DNA from: Psychromonas sp. psych-6C06
GTDB lineage: Bacteria > Pseudomonadota > Gammaproteobacteria > Enterobacterales > Psychromonadaceae
NCBI RefSeq assembly: GCF_002835465.1
Contig: NZ_PIZM01000002.1
Location: 771,255-835,254, forward strand
Direction: 5' to 3'
DNA: 64,000 nucleotides
The position numbers and the translations under genes are program-made. This document shows, piece by piece, positions 1 through 7,272 of the stretch. Within the stretch, counting starts at the first letter, position 1. Each line of letters starts with the position of its first letter. Under the pieces are notes generated by a model. It ran no database searches. It was given only the letters and a program-made list of their open reading frames with translations, and was not told where the DNA came from.

Positions 1-1093
1 CAAAACAATCAATAATCACCTCAATAACACCTTGCTCCGGTGTATATTTTATCGCGTTATCCATGAGGTTAAATACCGCCCTAAACAGTAAACTCGGATT
101 ACCTTGTAAAACACAGGGCATATCGACCGTTAGATAGATTTTTTGCTGTTTTTCAAGTGCTAAAGGCTCTGTAAAATCTAAAACGTCATTAACTATCTTA
201 CGCAAATCACAGGATTTTTTTTCTATCGGCACTCGCCCGGTTTCAAGGTTATACAGCTCCATCATGCCACTAAAAGTATCAATTAAAAGGGAAAAATCAT
301 GCTGAATCGCAACCAAATGTTGCTCATTTTTTTCCAAAAACTGCCCGCTATCTAATAGATCTTCAATGCGCAATTTAATTCGCCCCATTGGGGTTCGTAA
401 ATCATGTGCAATATCCACTGTTAACGACTTTAATTTTGCTTCACTGCTCTCCAGTTTATCGAGCATGTTATTAAGATGATTGGCGAGCGTGTCGAACTCA
501 TCACGACGATCATTAACCTCTAAACGCACTCCTCGTTCACCATGCCTGACACGGTTCATTGTTGCATTCACTAAACTTAAACGATTTAAAATATGCATCG
601 CAATCCAAGTTGCCATAACAAACAAGGTTAAAAAAGGGATAACAATACCTCCCCAGAATGAAAAACCAAGTTTACTTTTAAATTGCTGATAATGCGCTTT
701 ATCAATACCAACGACTAACTCCCTTCCGTCGGCAAGCATCACTTTTGTTGCACGCATCGTTGGATAGTCTTGTATCGCAGGTTGGCCTTTCAGCTGAGAA
801 ATAACCGGATAATCTTGATTGTTTTCAGCGCTATTTTCAGCATTAAAATGGTAGAGATAGCGTTTTCCTTGGCTAACATTAGGTAAGCTTAAATACTTAT
901 TTTGTGCGTCATGCTCAAGTCGCTGAGATTCACTAATTAGCCATTGATCAAGATTATCGTTATAAAGTGAAACGGATCGCTCATAGAGCAAAAACATTAA
1001 TAACCCCATCATGAAGAAAGTAATGATGGCAGATGAAACTAACCATTTTAATATTGAAGAATTTGAAAGATCTTTATGGCTGTCGAATAACAT
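1..1093 (-). CDS. Sensor histidine kinase, two-component system (C-terminus cut by window edge)
   Basis: Membrane sensor kinase that should phosphorylate the regulator encoded just before it. Translating the minus strand from ATG at 1093 gives an N-terminal membrane segment (about residues 16-37), a periplasmic region, a second membrane segment, a HAMP-like linker and the dimerisation/phosphoacceptor motif HDLRTPMGRIKL. The N-box begins to show (LMDNAIKYTP) close to the window start, so only the end of the ATPase domain is missing. The start overlaps the regulator's end by 20 bp, which implies translational coupling. QseC/CusS-like architecture; the signal cannot be read from the sequence. 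Confidence 0.9.
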   Translation of the reverse strand, partial: MLFDSHKDLSNSSILKWLVSSAIITFFMMGLLMFLLYERSVSLYNDNLDQWLISESQRLEHDAQNKYLSLPNVSQGKRYLYHFNAENSAENNQDYPVISQLKGQPAIQDYPTMRATKVMLADGRELVVGIDKAHYQQFKSKLGFSFWGGIVIPFLTLFVMATWIAMHILNRLSLVNATMNRVRHGERGVRLEVNDRRDEFDTLANHLNNMLDKLESSEAKLKSLTVDIAHDLRTPMGRIKLRIEDLLDSGQFLEKNEQHLVAIQHDFSLLIDTFSGMMELYNLETGRVPIEKKSCDLRKIVNDVLDFTEPLALEKQQKIYLTVDMPCVLQGNPSLLFRAVFNLMDNAIKYTPEQGVIEVIIDCF

Positions 1094-1748
1094 AACCTGC
1101 TCCACGCACCGTTTCTATCGGTGAGTTGTGCCCCGGTACTTCTAATTTTTTGCGCAGTTTAGCGATATGCACATCAATAACATTGGTTTTAGGATCAAAA
1201 TGATAATCCCAAACCGCTTCGAATAGACGCATGCGTGATACCACCTCATCAACATGCTGCATTAAGTAACTGAGCAAAATAAACTCTTTATTTTGCAGAA
1301 GAATCGGTTGCTCATGGTAGGTGACTTTTTGAGATAACAAGTTCAAGACTAACCCACCAATCTCAATCTTATTACTTGTTTCAAGCGGGCTCTGGCGACG
1401 TAAAATAACATTAACTCTGGCTAGAAGTTCAGTCAATGCAAACGGTTTAGTAAGGTAATCATCTCCGCCAGCAGTTAAGCCTTCAACGCGCTGCTCAACA
1501 CTATCAAGTGCACTAAGAATCAATACTGGCGTGTGGATCTCAGTGGCACGCATGGCAGCGAGTACTTTGAGACCATCTAAACTCGGTAGCATTCTATCTA
1601 AAATGACCAGCTGATATTCACAACTAATCACCATCATTAGCCCCTCCTTACCATCACTGGCGCTGTCAACAACAAAGCCTTGTTGCGCTAATGCTTTAAC
1701 CACAAACTCACGTGTTGTTTGATCATCTTCAACGACTAATATCTTCAT
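1074..1748 (-). CDS. OmpR/PhoB-family response regulator
   Basis: DNA-binding response regulator, 224 aa. The receiver domain (about 1-115) has the acidic pair VEDD, the phosphoacceptor Asp in LVILDRMLPS and the conserved Lys in DDYLTKPFA. The winged-helix output domain (about 125-222) ends in the typical GAGYVIRQP. A good ribosome site (AGGGCGAG) precedes the ATG. The following kinase overlaps its 3' end by 20 bp and is the likely partner. Closest in look to the QseB/CusR/PmrA group; the regulon is not evident. Confidence 0.93.
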   Translation of the reverse strand: MKILVVEDDQTTREFVVKALAQQGFVVDSASDGKEGLMMVISCEYQLVILDRMLPSLDGLKVLAAMRATEIHTPVLILSALDSVEQRVEGLTAGGDDYLTKPFALTELLARVNVILRRQSPLETSNKIEIGGLVLNLLSQKVTYHEQPILLQNKEFILLSYLMQHVDEVVSRMRLFEAVWDYHFDPKTNVIDVHIAKLRKKLEVPGHNSPIETVRGAGYVIRQP

Positions 1749-1783
1749 TGCTCGCCCTACCGCTTAAACTCAGAGTCTATCGT

Positions 1784-1812
1784 AACAAAAAAGGCGACCC
1801 GAAGGTCACCTT
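1784..1812 (-). terminator. Rho-independent terminator, probably of the NagE-like gene
   Basis: On the minus strand a 9-bp stem with one mismatch and a CGAA-complement tetraloop (arms 1791-1799 and 1804-1812) is followed by a run of Ts. It lies about 300 bp downstream of the PTS gene's stop; the inserted element at 1852-2114 separates the two. Confidence 0.7.
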
Positions 1813-1851
1813 TAATAGCATGCTAAATACTCATTACGAATATTTAACTTA

Positions 1852-2114
1852 GGGTCTGTTGATCTTTCGAGTTTATTTTTGCAACAATTTGTTGGCTATT
1901 TATACAAGGCTGAGCATATGCCGTGTGGTTATTCCACATCAATAGGCGAAAACGCAGTAGAAATGGTCAACAAATGTTGCCCTTAGGGTTCAACACAACA
2001 CGCTTTGCCCTGTGTTAGACGAAATTCGCTTAGAATGACTAAGCCACATTCCGTCTGCCTTGCTCAAAACGCGTTGTGTTGAACAAAATTTAAACGGCAA
2101 AGATCAACAGACCC
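1852..2114. mobile_element. 263-bp MITE-like element with perfect terminal inverted repeats
   Basis: The ends are perfect inverted repeats of 16 bp, GGGTCTGTTGATCTTT at 1852-1867 and its complement at 2099-2114, and both ends are flanked by TA, as a TA target duplication would give. Inside, 1988-2007 and 2065-2084 form a second near-perfect inverted repeat around GTTCAACACAACACGC, with further pairing between 2018-2034 and 2040-2056, so the right half can fold into one long hairpin. No ORF of useful length is present. This fits a non-autonomous element moved in trans by a transposase elsewhere in the genome (TA targets suggest IS630/mariner-like, an inference). Confidence 0.8.
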
Positions 2115-2126
2115 TAGGAGAGTCGT

Positions 2127-3590
2127 TTATTTTTTCAAAATAATTTTCATTGCATCGGCGACTTTATCAACTTTACCAAGACCAATGATAACCTGTAACC
2201 CTGTTTTACCCATTGGTACAACAGCGACGGCACCTAAGGCTTTTAGAGCAGCTTGATCAGCGACAGCAGAGTCTTTTACCGTTAAGCGTAAACGGGTAAT
2301 ACAGTTATCAACTTCAACAATATTGTCACTACCACCCAGCTCTTTAATGTATGCCTTCGCAAGTTCAGGCATATCGGTATCATCGCCCTCTTCGTCTGCA
2401 TTCATATCTTCACCACGACCAGGCGTTTTAAGGTTGAATTTTTGAATAATAAAGCGGAATAGGAAGTAGTAGATAACGAAGAACACAATGCCCTGTGCAA
2501 TCAACATATACCATTTAGTCGCTAATGGGTTTTGGCTTGATAAAACAAAATCAACAAAACCAGCAGAGAAACCAAAGCCTGCCATCCATTCCATGCTCGC
2601 TGCGATGTACAGTGAAATACCGGTTAATACCGCATGCACAACATACAATGCAGGCGCTAAGAACATAAAGCTAAACTCAAGTGGCTCTGTAATACCGGTG
2701 AAGAATGAAGCCATTGCAGCAGCAATCATGATAGAGAAAACTTTATCTTTATTACGTGCTTCGGCACAGTGATACATTGCAAGTGCAGCACCCGGTAAAC
2801 CAAACATCATAATAGGGAAGAAACCAGCTTGATACATACCTGTTTTGCCGATAACAGCTGTCCCGTTAGCGATAGATTGTGCGCCACCTAAGAAGTTTGG
2901 AATATCGTTAATACCGACGACATCAAACCAAAAAACGGGGTATAGTGCGTGATGCATTCCTACCATTAACATCAAACGGTTAAAGAAACCAAACAGACCC
3001 GCACCAATTGCATCCAGTGATTGTAAGTACTGACCAAAAACACTTAACCCTTCAAAAATCATTGGCCAAACATAGAGGAAAACAAAGGCTAATAACATAC
3101 CTGCGATTGACGTTAAAATTGGCACCAAACGTTTACCACTGAAGAAAGCAAGTGCTTTCGGTAACTCTACTGATGAGAATTTATTGTAGATTTCAGCCGA
3201 GATAATACCCACTAAAATACCAATAAACTGATTATTAATACGTCCAAAAGCAGCAGGAACTTCACTAATATCAACCCCCTCTAACTGTGCAACAGCGGCG
3301 GGTGAAAGTAGCGTAGTTAAAACCATAAAGGCAACAAAACCAGACAAGGCTGCATTACCACTTTTATCTTTACTCAATCCAAATGCAACACCGATGGCAA
3401 ATAGCAGTGCCATATTATCAATAATTGCAGCACCCGATTTAATCAAAAAGGCAGCAAGAATACTCTCACTTCCCCATCCCACGGGGTCAATCCAATAGCC
3501 AATACCCATTAAAATAGCAGCAGCTGGCAATGTTGCCACAGGCACCATCAAGGCTTTACCTACTTTTTGCATGTAACCTAATACACTCAT
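2127..3590 (-). CDS. nagE: PTS transporter EIICB, N-acetylglucosamine/glucose family
   Basis: Imports and phosphorylates an amino sugar or hexose at the inner membrane. The 487-aa protein has an EIIC domain of about ten membrane segments (residues 1-385) with the family signatures GMHHALYP, GFFPIMMFGLPGAALAMY and TGITEPLEFSFMFLAP, then the linker FNLKTPGR and an EIIB domain (about 405-487) with the phosphorylated Cys in DNCITRLRLTV. It lacks a EIIA domain, so EIIA must come from another gene. The resemblance to Escherichia coli NagE is closest, through the GKRLVPI and FNLKTPGR segments; glucose specificity is not excluded. Ribosome site AAGGAAA before the ATG. Expression is likely monocistronic, since a 17-bp palindrome separates it from gltS. 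Confidence 0.85.
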   Translation of the reverse strand: MSVLGYMQKVGKALMVPVATLPAAAILMGIGYWIDPVGWGSESILAAFLIKSGAAIIDNMALLFAIGVAFGLSKDKSGNAALSGFVAFMVLTTLLSPAAVAQLEGVDISEVPAAFGRINNQFIGILVGIISAEIYNKFSSVELPKALAFFSGKRLVPILTSIAGMLLAFVFLYVWPMIFEGLSVFGQYLQSLDAIGAGLFGFFNRLMLMVGMHHALYPVFWFDVVGINDIPNFLGGAQSIANGTAVIGKTGMYQAGFFPIMMFGLPGAALAMYHCAEARNKDKVFSIMIAAAMASFFTGITEPLEFSFMFLAPALYVVHAVLTGISLYIAASMEWMAGFGFSAGFVDFVLSSQNPLATKWYMLIAQGIVFFVIYYFLFRFIIQKFNLKTPGRGEDMNADEEGDDTDMPELAKAYIKELGGSDNIVEVDNCITRLRLTVKDSAVADQAALKALGAVAVVPMGKTGLQVIIGLGKVDKVADAMKIILKK

Positions 3591-3657
3591 AACGTTTCCT
3601 TTAAGTTATTAAAATAAATATCAAGAAGTAGTATATGGGAAGGAGGATTAAAGGAAG

Positions 3658-3695
3658 CTTGTGCCAACATTAACTATTGTTAATGTTGGCACAAG
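3658..3695 (-). terminator. Perfect 17-bp palindromic hairpin between gltS and the PTS gene
   Basis: Arms 3658-3674 and 3679-3695 are perfectly complementary (CTTGTGCCAACATTAAC and its complement) with a 4-base loop. It begins 11 bp after the gltS stop. On the minus strand the following bases are pyrimidine-rich but not a pure T run, so it may be a gltS terminator or an operator/stabilising hairpin ahead of the PTS gene. Confidence 0.55.
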
Positions 3696-3705
3696 TGAAA
3701 ATAAT

Positions 3706-4944
3706 TTACGCGAAACTACTGAGGAAAAGTGGGATCATCACCGCATTAACCAAGTCAATGAAGAACGCACAGACCAGTGGCACAATAATAAATGCTTGCT
3801 TGGAGTAACCATATTTTTGTGAAACCGCTGACATATTTGCCATCGCCGTTGGTGTCGACCCGAGCGATATACCGCCAAAACCGGCACAGACTACAGCAGC
3901 ATTATAATTTTTGCCCATAGCAGGAAAAACAATATATAGGTTAACCAGGATCGCAATAATAAACTGCGCGGCTAAAATAGCAAAAATAGGCCCAGCTAAA
4001 TCAACCAACGTCCATAACTGCATACTCATTAATGACATCGCAAGGAAAGTACCTAATGAAATATCGGCAATTAATGTAATCGCAGGGCTACCCGTTGGCC
4101 AATGTGTTCCGGTAATAAGACGTTTCTTTTTAGGGATTAAATTGGTGATCACGATACCTGCAAAGAGACAAGTTACAAATAACGGCAACTGTAAGCCCAT
4201 CTCTGCAATCACTTCATTTAGAATAAAACCAAAAATAGCACAGATATGAATCGCAAATACCGCATCTAAAAACTCAAAACTATTAATTCCTTTGACGGCC
4301 ATTTTCTCTTTTTTACTGCAAACGGCTTGCACTTCTTCAACTGGTTTTAAGTCATTACGGGTAATTAAATATTTAGCGATTGGCCCCCCCATTAAACTGG
4401 CTAGAATTAAGCCAAAGGTGGCACTTGCAATACCAATTTCCATCGCACTGCTAACGCCGTAGTCTTCACCAATGCGAGGAGCCCAAGCAATCGCAGTACC
4501 ATGGCCACCAATCAGTGATACGCTTCCGCCCAGTAAACCAACGGCAGGATCTTGGCCAAATAACTGTGCAACAGTAATACCGGTAAAATTTTGTAACACC
4601 ATATACCCAATAGTGATGATCAAAAGTATGACTAACGGTTTACCGCCATTTAATAAGTCTTTCAAGCTGGCATTAATACCAATCGTGGTAAAGAAATAAA
4701 CCAATAAAACATCTCGCGCCATTAAATCGAACTTTATCTCTACATCCGTCAAAACAAAGAGTAACGTAATTAAAAGCGAGAAAAGAATCCCCCCTGTTAC
4801 CGGCTCAGGAATACTAAACTCCTGCAACAACTTAGAACGTTCGTTAAGACGTCGTCCGACAAACAACACAATAATGCCGATGGTAACAGTAAAAAATGAG
4901 CTTAGGCTTAATACGCCATCCACTATCGATAATGTATCGTTCAT
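3706..4944 (-). CDS. gltS: Sodium/glutamate symporter GltS
   Basis: Inner-membrane Na+-coupled glutamate importer of the ESS family. The 412-aa protein has two homologous five-helix halves; the pore-loop motif GGSVSLIGGHGTAIAWAP (about residues 137-154) and its partner GFGGISLGSTPTAMANM (about 355-371) are both present, as expected for GltS. Length matches the family (E. coli 401 aa). It follows the hydratase gene by 44 bp on the same strand and may be cotranscribed with it. No missing motif is seen. Confidence 0.95.
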   Translation of the reverse strand: MNDTLSIVDGVLSLSSFFTVTIGIIVLFVGRRLNERSKLLQEFSIPEPVTGGILFSLLITLLFVLTDVEIKFDLMARDVLLVYFFTTIGINASLKDLLNGGKPLVILLIITIGYMVLQNFTGITVAQLFGQDPAVGLLGGSVSLIGGHGTAIAWAPRIGEDYGVSSAMEIGIASATFGLILASLMGGPIAKYLITRNDLKPVEEVQAVCSKKEKMAVKGINSFEFLDAVFAIHICAIFGFILNEVIAEMGLQLPLFVTCLFAGIVITNLIPKKKRLITGTHWPTGSPAITLIADISLGTFLAMSLMSMQLWTLVDLAGPIFAILAAQFIIAILVNLYIVFPAMGKNYNAAVVCAGFGGISLGSTPTAMANMSAVSQKYGYSKQAFIIVPLVCAFFIDLVNAVMIPLFLSSFA

Positions 4945-4988
4945 TGAAGATCCTTATCCTTGATAAAGTTTAATGGGTAAAATTTGTA

Positions 4989-5747
4989 TTAGCTTTCTTT
5001 AAATGTCACGCTGTAACTGCCTAACCCTTGGTAAGAGATCTCAGTTAACTGGTTAAAATCGACTTCTACGATACCGTTATAAGAACCTGTTATAAAAGCT
5101 TCTCCCGCTTTGAAGCTGACACCACGTTTGCTCATAAAGTTAATCATCCATTGCACTGGTTTATAAGGCAATTCATTGGGATGTGAACCTTGCATCTCTT
5201 GTTTAGCTGAGTGCTGATCAAAGGTAATGTTAATTTTACTTGCTGAGTAGGTCTTACTTTTATCTATTTCAGGCCCTAAGAAAAGTCCTTGGTTAAGCAT
5301 GCCATCTGCTAATTTTTCAAAGAATGACGCGTCTGGATGTTCTCGGTAGCGTTCTTGCATAAGCTCTAAAGCCATATGACAACTTTTAATTGAAGCATCT
5401 ACTTCTGCTTCGCTATAACCCTCTGCACGAGCAGGTAGATCTTTACCTAACACAAAAGCGATTTCAGGCTCTACACGCGCCTTACCGCCGTCCTTAAACA
5501 GTGCACATTGTTCACCCGTTTGTAGCGTATTAGCAAAGATAGGTGCGGCAATAATATTACCGTTATCAAGTGGTAATAAACATTTCCAGCCAGCGACCTC
5601 TTCACCATGAAGTGCAATCATCTCTTCTTGAATTTGAAATGCTTGTTCGCAATTTTTAGGGCTTATCTCTGCTGGCAACGGTGTAATCACTGCACCTGCC
5701 TGACGGTTTTTAAGTAGTTGTTGCGCTGCTTGTTGGTTGTTATTCAT
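4989..5747 (-). CDS. 2-keto-4-pentenoate hydratase-like protein (FAH superfamily)
   Basis: Cytoplasmic protein of 252 aa that resembles MhpD/XylJ-type hydratases of the fumarylacetoacetate hydrolase fold. Family features visible are the metal-binding acidic stretch VEPEIAFVLGKDL (about residues 91-103) and the strand-rich C-terminus. The usual catechol meta-cleavage partners are not in the window, so the substrate may be different from 2-oxopent-4-enoate. Spacing to the upstream cardiolipin synthase gene is 10 bp and to gltS 44 bp, which suggests one transcript. Confidence 0.8.
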   Translation of the reverse strand: MNNNQQAAQQLLKNRQAGAVITPLPAEISPKNCEQAFQIQEEMIALHGEEVAGWKCLLPLDNGNIIAAPIFANTLQTGEQCALFKDGGKARVEPEIAFVLGKDLPARAEGYSEAEVDASIKSCHMALELMQERYREHPDASFFEKLADGMLNQGLFLGPEIDKSKTYSASKINITFDQHSAKQEMQGSHPNELPYKPVQWMINFMSKRGVSFKAGEAFITGSYNGIVEVDFNQLTEISYQGLGSYSVTFKES

Positions 5748-5757
5748 TGTTTTCTCA

Positions 5758-7236
5758 TTATAAAAGAGGACTAAATAAGTATGCCGAGCTTTCTAACAGC
5801 TTCTTATAATAACTGCGTTGATTCCATTCACTCAACACGATTTGTTGTGACTCTAACAGGTAATGCATCTGTGTGGTTAACAGCTCTCCTGCAAATTCAC
5901 TGTTATCAATTAACATGGTCATTTCAAAATTTAACCAGAAACTACGTCTATCTAAGTTGACGGTGCCAATCAGCGCAATTTTTTCATCAATAACAATACT
6001 TTTAGTATGCAGTAAACCGCCGTAAAATTTATGTATTTTTACTCCTGCATTCAGTAATTCTTCAAAAAATGCACGAGATGCATATTTAACCATTTTTGAA
6101 TCATTTTTAGCGGGAAGGATAATTTTTACATCGACACCGCGAAGAGCGGCTACCTGTAAAGCAGCCAATAAGCTATCATCGGGCACAAAGTAAGGAGTGG
6201 TCAAAACAAGGCTATATTTAGCACCATAAATAGCTGATATCAGAACCTGATGGATACTAGCAATACCAAACCCCGGCCCAGAAGGAATAAGCAGGGAGTT
6301 ATGCTCTCCCTCAACAGGAAAACGCGTTGCATCTGCTTTTGGAAGCATAATGTTTTGATTCGTTTCAAGGTACCAATCCCAAAGAAATAAGCCCTGCATC
6401 TGTTGAATAATGGGCCCTTTACAACGCACCATAACATCGACCCATTCACCAACATCTTGATCTTTTTTGAAGTATGCAGGATCAACTAGGTTCATACTAC
6501 CAGTATAAGCAAGGCTGTCATCGATACAGACTAATTTTCGATGTAATCTTAAATCTTGCCTTTGAAAAAGTGAACGAAAAACACCAACAGGAAGTGCTTC
6601 AACGACTTCAACGCCAGCATTAATAAGTTGCTTTGGGGTTTTACCTTTAAAAAAATCATGACTGCCTACTGAATCAAATAGCAGCTTACACTCTACCCCA
6701 CGTTTAGCCGCATCCATTAAAGCCACTAATAAAGGATCAACCAATCCACCTTCATTACAGATATAAAACATTAAATAACAACGCGTTTGTGCCGTTTTTA
6801 TCTGCTCTGTGATCTCTCTTAAAATGTGATCTGTCGAATCAAGTATATGGTGGTCATTACCTTGCATCATTGGCACACCACTATAGCCTTCAACAAAGCG
6901 TTGCATTGACTCTACCGCAGCTGAGTTTTGTGTTTTAGGTAAGCGGTTTTCTTGCACTTCTTCGTTTAACCAATGCGTAAAATTAATGGCTGCTTTTTCA
7001 CTGCGTACTTGCCTTTTTTTACCCAGATGGAGTTCACCAAAAATAAAGTAGCTAATAATACCAAGCAACGGGATTGCATAAATAAGAAATAACCATGCGA
7101 GCGAAACACCGATTGGTTTTCGCTTGAGGATCACCCGTAAAGAGGTGCCTAATAGTAAGGTAAAGTAAAAAGTGGCAGAGAGTGCTACATAGATAGCATT
7201 CTCAAGCCATTCTTTATCAAAGGAAAAAACATCCAT
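5758..7236 (-). CDS. cls: Cardiolipin synthase
   Basis: Condenses two phosphatidylglycerols to cardiolipin at the inner membrane. The 492-aa protein has two N-terminal membrane helices (about 13-33 and 43-63) and two phospholipase D domains, each with an intact HKD motif: HRKLVCIDD (about 233-241) followed by GSMNLVD, and HTKSIVIDE (about 412-420) followed by GTVNLDRRS. Length and layout match ClsA (E. coli 486 aa). It lies between the PAS-GGDEF-EAL gene (36 bp upstream) and the hydratase gene (10 bp downstream) on the same strand. Confidence 0.93.
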   Translation of the reverse strand: MDVFSFDKEWLENAIYVALSATFYFTLLLGTSLRVILKRKPIGVSLAWLFLIYAIPLLGIISYFIFGELHLGKKRQVRSEKAAINFTHWLNEEVQENRLPKTQNSAAVESMQRFVEGYSGVPMMQGNDHHILDSTDHILREITEQIKTAQTRCYLMFYICNEGGLVDPLLVALMDAAKRGVECKLLFDSVGSHDFFKGKTPKQLINAGVEVVEALPVGVFRSLFQRQDLRLHRKLVCIDDSLAYTGSMNLVDPAYFKKDQDVGEWVDVMVRCKGPIIQQMQGLFLWDWYLETNQNIMLPKADATRFPVEGEHNSLLIPSGPGFGIASIHQVLISAIYGAKYSLVLTTPYFVPDDSLLAALQVAALRGVDVKIILPAKNDSKMVKYASRAFFEELLNAGVKIHKFYGGLLHTKSIVIDEKIALIGTVNLDRRSFWLNFEMTMLIDNSEFAGELLTTQMHYLLESQQIVLSEWNQRSYYKKLLESSAYLFSPLL

Positions 7237-7272
7237 TTATTTACCTCAATAAAAAAGAGGTAAAAATAACAG

